From positions 1 through 64,000 of the forward strand of contig NZ_VTUZ01000046.1 in the NCBI RefSeq assembly GCF_008369935.1: DNA of 64,000 nucleotides. Direction: 5' to 3'. Both the position numbers and the translations under genes were made by a program. The DNA is from Paraburkholderia panacisoli (lineage in GTDB: Bacteria > Pseudomonadota > Gammaproteobacteria > Burkholderiales > Burkholderiaceae). Below, in pieces: positions 16,368-24,261 of this stretch (its first letter is position 1; the number at the start of each line of letters is the position of its first letter). A model generated the notes under the pieces. It saw only the letters and a list, made by a program, of their open reading frames with translations, searched no databases and was not told where the DNA came from.

Positions 16368-17666
16368 TCAGGCTTGAGCCGTTTCGGTTTCCGTCGCGGG
16401 TGCGCCGATCCGTGCTGCGATCTCGGCCCGGCCACCGGCGCGCATCCAGGCGTCCGCTTGACGCGCGTACTGGATGACCTCGCTGATGTCGGAGTCGAAT
16501 CCGAAGAGCCGATAGGGCAGACCGAGCGAGTCGCATGTGTCCCTCAGCGCGGCCATCCCACGCACGAGGTTCGGGCCTCCCCGGCCCAGCACCACGTAAA
16601 GCGGCGTCGGCCCATGCTCGCTGAAGTGTTCGCGAAGAGCGTCGGCCATCGCTCGCAGCGTCTCGAAGATGTCGGTGTTGTTCGACTTGCCGCCGATGAT
16701 GAAGAGCACATTCGACTGCTTGAGCCAGTGTTTGAAGCAGATACGGGCCACCTCCTTCATCTTCGCGTACGGGGGATTGCCGCCGAAATCCGACGAGATG
16801 ATCGCGGCGTCGCCGAGCATTTCGGTCACGAGCGAGTTGGCGCCGCCGCCGAACGTCGGCGCGAGAATCGTGCCTTCCTCGTTGATCACATATACGTCGC
16901 TCTGACCCTGGTGCGTGCGCAACTGATTGATCTCCTGCTCGAAGTCGGAGTAGTCCGCTGCGAACAGGTGTTGCGGCAGCCCGAGGCGCGTCCATCGCGG
17001 ATCGTCGCGATCGAAACCGCACTTGAAGTCGCAGGCGACCGGTGTGAGGCGCCCCTTCTTGTCCTCGCGCATGCGGATCGGATTCAACTCCAGTGTCGTC
17101 ATGCCGAAATCGTGAAAGAGCTCCCAGAGTTTCGGCAACTGCTGCACGAGCGGCGAGATGATCTCCTTCGGCGCACCAATCTCGCTCAGCGCGTTCGCCA
17201 CGACAAACGCCTTTAAGCCCGTCAACGCGTCGAAGGGCACCATCGCCACATGCTTCGGGTCGACCTCTTCGATATCCATGCCGCCCTTATGCGAGAGCGT
17301 CATGGTCGGCGCGCGAAAACGCGTGGAGTCGGTGATCGAGAAATAGACCTCATGCTGGGCCGGAACGCCGGCTTCGAACGTCACGCCATTCGACTTTGCT
17401 TTCAGGTGGCCGACGGAATGCTCGGCGAAGTACAACCGCTCCTTTTCGATCAACGCCGTCTTGAGATCGGTCGCGCGGCCGAGTAAGCCCGCCTTCCCCT
17501 TCTTTCCCACTCCGCCTTTGAAAACGGGTTTGATGAATATCTGGCGATGACGATCGATCAAAGTCTTGATCTCCTCCTCGCTGGCGCTCGGGCCGAGGAT
17601 CTCACTCGCCGGGAATCCGACGAATTGCAGCAGGCGCGCGCCGTGCAACATACCGGTGATTTGCAT
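16368..17666 (-). CDS. ATP-citrate-lyase-like ATP-grasp/citrate-binding subunit
   Basis: A 432-residue protein. The N-terminal half is an ATP-grasp domain like succinyl-CoA synthetase beta, with FIKPVFKGGVGKKGKAGLLG near residue 45 and the metal-binding TTLELNPIRM near 205. The C-terminal half matches the citrate-binding domain of ATP-citrate lyase: PTFGGGANSLVTEMLGD, NVLFIIGGKSNNTDIFETL, and VVLGRGGPNLVRGMAALRD, where the Asn and Arg positions of the family's citrate site are kept. The ATG at 17666 has AGGAGA upstream. The stop is 10 bases before the GTG of the larger subunit, so they form an operon. Together they supply acetyl-CoA from imported citrate. A related hydroxy-tricarboxylate is an alternative substrate. 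Confidence 0.83.
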   Translation of the reverse strand: MQITGMLHGARLLQFVGFPASEILGPSASEEEIKTLIDRHRQIFIKPVFKGGVGKKGKAGLLGRATDLKTALIEKERLYFAEHSVGHLKAKSNGVTFEAGVPAQHEVYFSITDSTRFRAPTMTLSHKGGMDIEEVDPKHVAMVPFDALTGLKAFVVANALSEIGAPKEIISPLVQQLPKLWELFHDFGMTTLELNPIRMREDKKGRLTPVACDFKCGFDRDDPRWTRLGLPQHLFAADYSDFEQEINQLRTHQGQSDVYVINEEGTILAPTFGGGANSLVTEMLGDAAIISSDFGGNPPYAKMKEVARICFKHWLKQSNVLFIIGGKSNNTDIFETLRAMADALREHFSEHGPTPLYVVLGRGGPNLVRGMAALRDTCDSLGLPYRLFGFDSDISEVIQYARQADAWMRAGGRAEIAARIGAPATETETAQA

Positions 17667-17967
17667 GAAGTTGTCTCCTGAAGGGCATAGCGATACAAAA
17701 AAGAAACGGGTGTTCGGATTGGTCGATGCGAAAGCGCCATGCGTGTCAAGCGGCCGTGACGCCGATGGCGTTCGGAATTTGGCTGATGTGTGTTGAGTTG
17801 TCCGGTGCTCGAACCGGCTGGGGCTCGAGACTACCGGGCCCAAGGGGCGATCGTTACCCGTTCCAGGCGCGCTTTGCGTTGTACATAACCTTGTCTCCGA
17901 TGCGTTTTACTTTCGTTCCAATCTCGCTGGAATCCTGAATACAGATACTCACGCAAATGGAGTTACG
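17667..17967. other. leader region of the lyase operon
   Basis: Nothing coding is seen. The region is the roughly 300-bp leader between the shared box and the first lyase gene. Confidence 0.4.
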
Positions 17968-18014
17968 CGATAAGTGCATTTTTTCGAAGCACTGATGTTT
18001 AGATGTTATCAATG
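17968..18014 (-). promoter_or_regulatory. conserved upstream box of the ATP-citrate-lyase-like operon
   Basis: Partner of the box at 13599-13645. The core CGATAAGTGC, then T-rich TTTTTTCGAAGC, then TGATGT, then GTTATCAATG is conserved. AGTGC and GCACT within it form an imperfect dyad. It lies 300 bases upstream of the operon start, which implies a long leader. Confidence 0.6.
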
Positions 18015-18237
18015 CAGCTGGATGAAACGTGGCATCATCGCCACGTTCCTCTGCGCTGCCTCTCGGGGCAGACGGGTCAGCGGTCCAATCTATGACGTGA
18101 CTTCAGTTGATGGTCCATCATGGGCGAATGAAGGGACACCCATTAGCCGGCCGGAGTCAAGGGCAAGAAGCGTACGTCGCAAACAGTTGCGTCAATTCAC
18201 TGCGACTACAGTGCGCCACCTTCATTCGTGCAAACAC
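18015..18237. other. non-coding stretch with an inverted repeat
   Basis: No gene seen. AACGTGGC and GCCACGTT (18026-18047) form a perfect 8-bp inverted repeat with a 6-base loop and no T-tract, so it is either a binding site or a hairpin. Confidence 0.4.
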
Positions 18238-18413
18238 TTAGCCATGAGGTTTCCAGGGCGGTAGCGACGACTCGAGTGTCGTGATAACAGTTGCCGGCGA
18301 CGCTACCGGATGGAAACTATTGCCACCTTCCGAGGACACCATCATCTTGATTTCACTTCCTGAAGTCCAGACGATGTAGATGGTTCCGTCGGCGGCTACG
18401 TTGATATCAGGCT
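18238..18413 (-). pseudogene. C-terminal remnant of a BNR-repeat (sialidase-like) protein
   Basis: The minus strand reads PDINVAADGTIYIVWTSG, then SEIKMMVSSEGGNSFHPV, and ends near LPPWKPHG before a TAA. The V-x-x-DG-x-x-Y-x-V-W and S-x-GG-x-x-F pattern resembles BNR/Asp-box beta-propeller repeats of exported sialidase-like proteins. Upstream of base 18413 the frame is closed and IS6-type end sequence begins, so an insertion has removed the rest. Only about 57 residues remain. Confidence 0.4.
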
Positions 18414-18429
18414 AAAAGGGGGTGTCACT

Positions 18430-18765
18430 GATTCTGGTGCAAACAGCCGTTGAAGCCGAGACGTCTCCAATATATAAGGATGCCTTATTTATTGAATAGG
18501 ACAGCATTCCAGACGGCAGGTGTAGTAGTATCCTTGAATCCGAGAGTGCGGAGATTGAACTGACCCTTGCGGATGCGGTGCATCAACTCGATGCCTGAAA
18601 TCGTGGTCTTCGCAAACCTGAATCGTTTGAATCCGAGCATCACGTTCGTTCTGGACTTGATGTTTCGATGATCCTGTTCGATCACGTTATTCAGATATTT
18701 CGAGGAGCGCACATGCGTCCCCTCAGGCAGCAGAGCGTCAGCGATCATCTCGCGCACGGCCCGGT
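18430..18765 (-). pseudogene. IS6-family transposase, C-terminal fragment with IS end
   Basis: The minus-strand frame (stop at 18485) gives YLNNVIEQDHRNIKSRTNVM, then GFKRFRFAKTTISGIELMHR and IRKGQFNL. This is the conserved C-terminus of IS6 transposases with the catalytic Glu in EQDHR. About 95 residues remain. GATTCTGGTGCAAACAGCC at 18430-18448 resembles the terminal inverted repeat of this IS family. The upstream part is cut exactly where the ISKra4-type element begins at 18766. Confidence 0.8.
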
Positions 18766-18795
18766 GGAGAGTGAACCAAACCGTGGGAGGTCAAT

Positions 18796-19881
18796 TCACG
18801 CCGCCCGGCGCGCATTCGGCGAGTTCGCAGCTACAGAGGTTTTGGTCAACCCGGCAAGTTTCTTAACCGACAATTCTTCGTTGAGAACAGCAACTCTGAC
18901 CTGCGCCAGACGGTGCGCTCCCTCGTCCGTCCATCGCATTTGTTGCTTCTTCGCCATGCGATGGCTGACCACCAGGTTCACCGCGGACTCGGCAATGCTG
19001 CTGCTGATGGGTAGCCCCTTGTGATGGCGCATGCCATAGTTCACGAGCGTACCGGCGTTGCTCTCGATGTAGAAGTACAGGCGGCGCAGGTTCCAGTACA
19101 ACGTCGAGCGCTCATAGCCTTTGTTCGCCAACAGCGTGGCATCCAATGCCTTGATGCGGAACACCGATTGTCGGCCCTTTCCATGCCAAACCAGCCACTT
19201 GGCATGATCGATCGCTGTCTCTACAGCGATTCGCTCGCGGGGCTCCATCGTCTGGCTTCCTAACACCGAGTTCCTGGCAGCCTTGAACTTCATCGCGATG
19301 TGAAACCAGTCCAGGATCCTTGCCCTGGCGAGCTGACTGCCGTCCACTGCCTTGCCAAATTCCCCAGCGTCATCGCTGATCACGGTGACTCGCTCGTCTC
19401 GAGCCACGACGCTTGCAAAGAGAAATTGGTCCAGCCGCGCGGGCGCCGATGTCACCAGCTTATGCACGTACGCGTAGAGACGCGGGGTGCGATCAGCAAG
19501 AGTTGCGCGGCCCGCAACGATGTTGACATGTCGATCCCGAGTCACCTTCTGCGCCCAAGGCGATTTCAGCTCGACAAGGTCGCGCGCCGCTTTGCGGCTC
19601 CTGGGGCTGCTGCTGAAGCTCAGCCAAGCCGAGTCGACGCTCACGCAGCCGACGGTGGTCGATTCGCGAACCTGCTCTCCGTTGACCGCTTTTGGTCCAG
19701 ACACGATATCGCGCTCGATCTGCGCGTCCAGCGCCCTACCGATGGCGAGGATCCGACGGCGAGTACTACCGAAGGAAATCCCTTTGTCCAGCGGAAGGAC
19801 CTCTCGAAGCAGCTCAGTGGCCTGACGGTAGGGTAGATGGGCGGCCCATTTGGCCTGCAGGTACTCCAATTCCGGCGTCAC
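18796..19881 (-). CDS. ISKra4-type transposase, catalytic part (361 aa)
   Basis: A 361-residue frame beginning VTPELEYLQAKWAAHLPYRQ. It contains the acidic residues and the characteristic segment ARILDWFHIAMKFKAARNSV, then DHAKWLVWHGKG, and near the end SSIAESAVNLVVSHRMAKKQ followed by QMRWTDEGAHRLAQVRVAVL. These are typical of ISKra4-family transposases, which are normally one protein of about 470 residues. Here the N-terminal zinc-finger part lies in the preceding frame (19814-20257), displaced by +1. Either a frameshift mutation inactivated the gene or a recoding event joins the parts; the GTG at 19881 could also start this part separately. Confidence 0.75.
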   Translation of the reverse strand: MTPELEYLQAKWAAHLPYRQATELLREVLPLDKGISFGSTRRRILAIGRALDAQIERDIVSGPKAVNGEQVRESTTVGCVSVDSAWLSFSSSPRSRKAARDLVELKSPWAQKVTRDRHVNIVAGRATLADRTPRLYAYVHKLVTSAPARLDQFLFASVVARDERVTVISDDAGEFGKAVDGSQLARARILDWFHIAMKFKAARNSVLGSQTMEPRERIAVETAIDHAKWLVWHGKGRQSVFRIKALDATLLANKGYERSTLYWNLRRLYFYIESNAGTLVNYGMRHHKGLPISSSIAESAVNLVVSHRMAKKQQMRWTDEGAHRLAQVRVAVLNEELSVKKLAGLTKTSVAANSPNARRAA

Positions 19882-20257
19882 ACGCTGGTGAACGGGCCTT
19901 GCACAGCGGACTCACTGAGCGGCGCGGACGCCCTTGCTTCGCCGCGCTGTTGCACGCCCACAGCCTCGGAATCGGCACGTCGACCTTGCCAAACACGGTT
20001 CGCAGCACGATCGACCGGGCGCCCTTGTGCGCCAGCATCGAGCCACAACGATCGCAAGCCAATTGGCTCTCCATCCACCCGGCAGTCTGCTCCGACACCA
20101 GTAACGATTGAACCTCAGCGAGCAAGGTGCGACCTTCGGCAAGTGTAAGTCCCAGGTCGGCGACGCTCCGGTCTTTTCGTTCCACCACAGCAACGATCGT
20201 CGCTTCAGTCTCACTCGTTTCCCCACCCTCCAGGCGGGTCTCGATGATCAGTCGCAT
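19814..20257 (-). CDS. ISKra4-type transposase, N-terminal part (147 aa)
   Basis: This frame starts at 20257 behind CGGAG and contains LTLAEGRTLLAEVQSLLVSE and a zinc-binding-like ACDRCGSMLAHKGARS, followed by LRTVFGKVDVPIPRLWAC. It ends with about 25 residues that do not belong to the family. The true continuation is in the +1 frame starting around base 19885, where the LSPL-type segment meets VTPELEYLQ. The genuine protein portion therefore covers about 120 residues here. Confidence 0.7.
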   Translation of the reverse strand: MRLIIETRLEGGETSETEATIVAVVERKDRSVADLGLTLAEGRTLLAEVQSLLVSEQTAGWMESQLACDRCGSMLAHKGARSIVLRTVFGKVDVPIPRLWACNSAAKQGRPRRSVSPLCKARSPACDAGIGVPAGQMGRPSTLPSGH

Positions 20258-20599
20258 AGCAACTCCGATCGGTTGGCAAAGTCGCCAGCATAGCTGATAC
20301 GATCAGCGCGCCGGGCGGGCTGGATCGGCTCTTTCCGTCAGAAACTTCGCAGGTTCCAAGTACCGTATCCCATCGGGTACGGTGCCGTCACGCCGTCTCT
20401 GACGGCGGTCAAGTCAACGGAAATGGCCTCCCACGGTTTGGTTCACTCTCCAATCATTCTTCGCCAAGAACGGGGAAAGGTAGAGACTCAAACAGTCTCT
20501 CAAGCCTTGCTCGCTGCTGCGGAGTCAGCCCTCGTGTAGCGCTCACCTGCTGAACACGTGCGCGCCAGTAGGTCCGGCTGAACAATGAATCTGCGCCGT

Positions 20600-21652
20600 C
20601 CGCTGACCGCTGACTCCGCCGTCGCCGTCGATACAGGTTTGTGCTGACGATGTCGCGCTCCATAGTTGATTGTCGATCCTCCATTTGCTTCGACATAGGC
20701 GACAAGCTCCCTCGCGCGGTAATCAAGTTGTGCGAGACTTTCTGCAGCCCCTGGTGTCTCGGTTATCAGCACACGGCAAATGATCAAGATCCCTTTCATC
20801 CGTTCGATTGCCTGCGCCGGATTTCCATGCCAGAAACACCAGCGTAATTTCTCGATACGGGAGACCAGTACGCGTCGTGCAGCCTTTTCCGATTCTGTCG
20901 TCAAACGCAAACCCTGACGATCTGCTCAAGGTATCGCACGCGCATCGAAATGTGAAACAAGTCGAGCACAGAGTTCGAAGAAAACGGCAAGCTCTGAGCT
21001 ATCGACTCCAATCCGTTGGCTCCATCAGTGATCACGCACAAACGCGGACTGCAGGAGCCGCTCGCCGCTTCAACTAGGGAGGTGCGACGAGCGGCAATGT
21101 CTGGTAATCCATTTCGAACAAATGCGAATGTGCGGGACGCCTGGCCTTTGGCGAACAGTCGCCCTGTCTGCACCTCGAAGCTCGAACATTCCGATTGACG
21201 CGCCGACCCCGGACGAATCCGCCGTCAATGGTCAGAGTCCATTCGGTGTCGTAGTCGAAGCTGGTCTGCGTTGCTGGTTGCACGGCCTCAACGCGAGCTC
21301 CGGCGCGTAACGCCCTGTTCCGAATGGTCACGTGATTCAGGGTGCAACTCGAGACGCCGATGACAGCAGCTACAGAATCGCCGGATCGTACATACTTCCT
21401 CAGCTTGCGCCGCCACGAATATCGGCTGCAGCTTGTGCAGAACGTCTTTACCTTCGGCCAGAGACAAGCCGATCTTCGACCGATCCAGCTCGCAATACTG
21501 GCGCTCAATCTCACCGATTTCAAAGTTCCCTGTTTCGTTCCAGTCTGTGGTGATCTCAACGCGAATCGTGACCTTCATTTCGATCTCCGGCAGACGTGCG
21601 CGCTCGAGTTTTAGGTAGCACGCGCCGAAACCCCAAGGTTTTTAACGCTCCC
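20600..21652 (-). pseudogene. decayed ISKra4-type element related to the one at 32.8 kb
   Basis: Pieces of a transposase in several minus-strand frames: an N-terminal part from 21578 (IGLSLAEGKDVLHKLQPIFV, then a Cys-rich FCSCCHRRL), a central part near 21000-21100 (PRLCVITDGANGLESIAQSL and VLDLFHISMRVRYLEQIV), and a later part near 20700-20880 (KLRWCFWHGNPAQAIERMKG, LVAYVEANGGSTINYG). The C-terminus after TATAESAV is replaced by unrelated sequence. AACCCCAAGGTTTTTAACGC at 21629-21648, continuing to 21652, is the same terminal repeat as the ISKra4 derivative at 32829-33560. Frameshifts make it inactive. Confidence 0.65.
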
Positions 21653-21837
21653 GTCGGGCAGTGACAGATTTGCTTCGCTTTACGGCCGGGGCAAACCGGC
21701 CATTCGAATTTTGCATCCTGATTCGAATGCCGATGCGGCGGTTGTTTCCACTGTCTAATGGTCGCGCGATGCTGACCTTCGTGCGGAATTTATCGGCCCG
21801 ACGCGGACTCTCGGTCGCCGGAAAAATGGACGTACTA

Positions 21838-22779
21838 CTACACGTCTGTCGCGGGCACGGTTGCTGACATTCCAATCGTCCCGGAGCTGGAATACGCCAG
21901 TACGTAATTCACCAGAGCCTTCAGCTTGGCAGGCTGCTGCCGTCTGCTCGGGTAGTACAGGTAGAACCCGGGAAAAGTCGGTGAGAAGCCGCTCAAGACG
22001 CGTTTCAACTTCCTGGCCCGGATGTGAGGAAGCGCAAGCTGCTCGAACGTGTACGCCAGTGCAATCCCATCCAGCGCAGCCTCAACCGAGAACAGTGAGT
22101 CGCTGATCGTGAGATTGCCGCTGATCTCGTACTCGACGATACGGCCGTCGACCTCGAACTCCCACTTGTGAATGGCCCCGCTGCCTGAAAATCTGAACCG
22201 TACGCAGTTGTGATGTATCAGATCGGACGGGTGCTGTGGCACGGGATGCTGCTTGAAGTAGTCGGGCGATCCAACGATGGATACGGCAACCGGGCCACCG
22301 AGAGGCAGAGCGATCATATCCTTCTGGACACTCTCTCCCATTCGAATGCCGGCGTCGAACCCTCTTTCGACGATGTCCACGTAGCCCTCGTCATTCGTCA
22401 GTTCCACGTGGACGTCCGGATAGGCCTTCAGGAACCCGGCCAGCAGTGGCTGGAGGACCATAGCGGTCGAGATTCGCGCTGCGTTGATGCGCAGGACGCC
22501 CGATGGCCGGCCCTGAAGCTCATGAAGTTGCTCTCCGGCTTCCAGCACGTCGCTCAACGCCGGCCCAATCCGGGACAGGTAGGCCTGTCCGGCTTCAGTG
22601 AGGCTAACGCTGCGCGTGTTCCGGTTGAGAAGCCTGACGCCGAGCCGGGCCTCCAGATGGCGGATCGCCTGGCTGAGCGCAGAAGGCGAGACCTCGAGCG
22701 CTGCCGCGGCGGCAGAGAACCCGCAGTGCTCTGCGACCTTCCAGAATGCGAGCAGTCCATCAAGCTGGTTGAGTCTCAT
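21838..22779 (-). CDS. LysR-family transcriptional regulator
   Basis: A 313-residue LysR regulator of the group with AFWKVAEHCGFSAAAAALEV and SPSALSQAIRHLEARLGVRL in the DNA-binding domain, and LNRNTRSVSLTEAGQAYL just after. The effector domain includes HVELTNDEGYVDIVERGFDA and GIRMGESVQKDMIALPLGG. It is divergent from an SDR gene that heads a molybdenum-hydroxylase cluster, the usual arrangement for a regulator of its neighbours. A perfect 19-bp palindrome begins 3 bases upstream of its start, suggesting autoregulation. A truncated, diverged copy lies at 30603-31105. The inducer is unknown. Confidence 0.9.
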   Translation of the reverse strand: MRLNQLDGLLAFWKVAEHCGFSAAAAALEVSPSALSQAIRHLEARLGVRLLNRNTRSVSLTEAGQAYLSRIGPALSDVLEAGEQLHELQGRPSGVLRINAARISTAMVLQPLLAGFLKAYPDVHVELTNDEGYVDIVERGFDAGIRMGESVQKDMIALPLGGPVAVSIVGSPDYFKQHPVPQHPSDLIHHNCVRFRFSGSGAIHKWEFEVDGRIVEYEISGNLTISDSLFSVEAALDGIALAYTFEQLALPHIRARKLKRVLSGFSPTFPGFYLYYPSRRQQPAKLKALVNYVLAYSSSGTIGMSATVPATDV

Positions 22780-22781
22780 AC

Positions 22782-22800
22782 TTTGAAGAATATCTTCAAA
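22782..22800. promoter_or_regulatory. LysR-type palindromic operator
   Basis: TTTGAAGAATATCTTCAAA is a perfect inverted repeat (8-bp arms, 3-base centre) and fits the T-N11-A pattern of LysR sites. It lies between the LysR gene and the divergent SDR gene (start 22882), so the regulator probably binds here to control both. Confidence 0.65.
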
Positions 22801-22881
22801 CGGTATCCAGTACCAGGGTGTTTTTCTTCTCAGTCAATCTGCCTAGAGTGAAGGGCATTGACCAGGACTGGGAGTTTGAGC

Positions 22882-23721
22882 ATGAGCAAAGTGTGGTTTA
22901 TCACGGGTGCTGGCAGCGGTATCGGCGCTGGTACAGCGAGGGCCGCATTGAAGGCGGGTGATCGGGTCGTTGCCACAGGCAGGAACCTGGACAAAGTGGG
23001 CAATGCCCTGCGCGACCTGGCCGGCGAGAACCTGGAGATTCTCCGGCTCGACGTCTCCGATGAGGCGCAGGCAACGACCGTGGTCGAAGAGGCGCAAAAG
23101 AAGTTCGGTCGTATCGATGTAGTCGTGAACAGTGCCGGATACAGCCTCTTAGGCAACTACGAGGAACTGGGAACGCAAGACATTCAACACCTGTTTGCGA
23201 CAAACTTCTGGGGCGTGAGCAACGTGATGCGGGCAGCGCTGCCGGTCATGCGCAAGCAGCGCTCCGGGAACATCATCAACGTCAGTTCCGTGGCAGGCGC
23301 TGTCGGCCTGATGCACTGCGGCGCCTACAGCGCGAGCAAGTTCGCCGTAGAGGGCCTTTCGCTTGCGGTGGCTGAAGAGGTCGGAAAGTTCGGCATCAAG
23401 ATCACTGTGGTCGAGCCGGGATTCTTCCGCACGGACCTGCTGGACGCAGCTAACGCCAGATGGCCGGACAAGCGCATCGACGATTACGCAGCCGCCGAGG
23501 TCAGCGCCGAGGCGATGTGGTCTCCCTACGCCGGCAAGCAACCGGGCGATCCGGACAAGCTCGGCCAGGTCCTGGTAAAGCTTGTGGGCATGGATACTCC
23601 GCCCAGAGTGTTCGTGGCCGGAAGCGATGCACTGGCGGCGGTCGGGCCGGCCGTGCAGGCCCGGTTGAAGGCAGTGCATGCCTTCGAGGCGCTTTCGAAA
23701 TCGACGGACGGCGGCTTCTGA
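22882..23721 (+). CDS. short-chain dehydrogenase/reductase
   Basis: A 279-residue classical SDR oxidoreductase. The NAD(P)-binding motif is FITGAGSGIGAGTARAALKA near residue 7, with NSAG near 86 and the catalytic Ser, Tyr and Lys in INVSSVAGAVGLMHCG and AYSASKFAVEGLS near 140-160. VVEPGFFRTDLL follows. The Arg in GRN after the second strand hints at NADPH. The ATG at 22882 has GGGAG upstream. It is transcribed away from the LysR gene and 56 bases upstream of the iron-sulfur subunit, so the three genes are probably one operon. The substrate, likely an alcohol or carbonyl related to the hydroxylase substrate, is unknown. Confidence 0.85.
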   Translation: MSKVWFITGAGSGIGAGTARAALKAGDRVVATGRNLDKVGNALRDLAGENLEILRLDVSDEAQATTVVEEAQKKFGRIDVVVNSAGYSLLGNYEELGTQDIQHLFATNFWGVSNVMRAALPVMRKQRSGNIINVSSVAGAVGLMHCGAYSASKFAVEGLSLAVAEEVGKFGIKITVVEPGFFRTDLLDAANARWPDKRIDDYAAAEVSAEAMWSPYAGKQPGDPDKLGQVLVKLVGMDTPPRVFVAGSDALAAVGPAVQARLKAVHAFEALSKSTDGGF

Positions 23722-23777
23722 TCGCGAGGCGAGTTGCCCTTGTCACGACACACCTGACTGCGAAGGACTGACCCATC

Positions 23778-24251
23778 ATGAGCACGCTCCACGTCAACGG
23801 CCGTGAGCACACGGTCGACGTCGCCCCGGACACCCCCATTCTCTGGGCTTTGCGCGACACGCTGGGCATGACGGGCACGAAGTTCGGCTGCGGCGCCGCG
23901 CTGTGCGGCGCCTGCACCGTGCATCTGGACGGGCAGGCCATCCGCTCCTGCATTACGCCGATCTCGGTGGCCCAGGGCAAGCAGATCACCACCATCGAAG
24001 CCACCACCGACGGCAGCGACCAAGTCGGCGCCATCGTGCACGCAGCCTGGGTCAAGCACGACGTAGCCCAGTGTGGCTACTGCCAAAGCGGCCAGATCAT
24101 GAGCGCCGCGGCGTTCCTGAAGTCGTTGCCTCGCGGCAAGCAGCCGACCGCCGTCGAGATCGACGCGGCCATGGCCGGCAACATTTGCCGCTGCGGCACC
24201 TATGCCCGCATCCGCGCCGCGGTGGCCGACGCCGCCAGGGCCCTGGTCTGA
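23778..24251 (+). CDS. (2Fe-2S) subunit of a xanthine-oxidase-type molybdenum hydroxylase
   Basis: A 157-residue electron-transfer subunit with two [2Fe-2S] clusters. The plant-type cluster cysteines are in GTKFGCGAALCGACTVHLDG near residues 38-56, with a further Cys in IRSC. The second cluster cysteines are in AQCGYCQSGQIMSA near 96 and GNICRCGTYARIRAA near 135. Size and order resemble IorA of isoquinoline 1-oxidoreductase and related aldehyde dehydrogenases. It precedes its large partner by 10 bases and transfers electrons from the molybdenum centre to an acceptor. The substrate cannot be read from the sequence. Confidence 0.92.
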   Translation: MSTLHVNGREHTVDVAPDTPILWALRDTLGMTGTKFGCGAALCGACTVHLDGQAIRSCITPISVAQGKQITTIEATTDGSDQVGAIVHAAWVKHDVAQCGYCQSGQIMSAAAFLKSLPRGKQPTAVEIDAAMAGNICRCGTYARIRAAVADAARALV

Positions 24252-24261
24252 AGGAGCCACC

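Larger units (their letters stand above)
18766..20451 (-). mobile_element. complete ISKra4-type insertion sequence
   Basis: A 1686-bp element bounded by 28-bp inverted repeats. The left end (18766-18793) begins GGAGAGTGAACCAAACCGTG and the right end (20424-20451) ends CACGGTTTGGTTCACTCTCC, with one mismatch over the 28 bases. It carries two overlapping minus-strand frames that together make one transposase. No target-site duplication is obvious. It has inserted into, and truncated, an IS6-type transposase. Confidence 0.8.
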
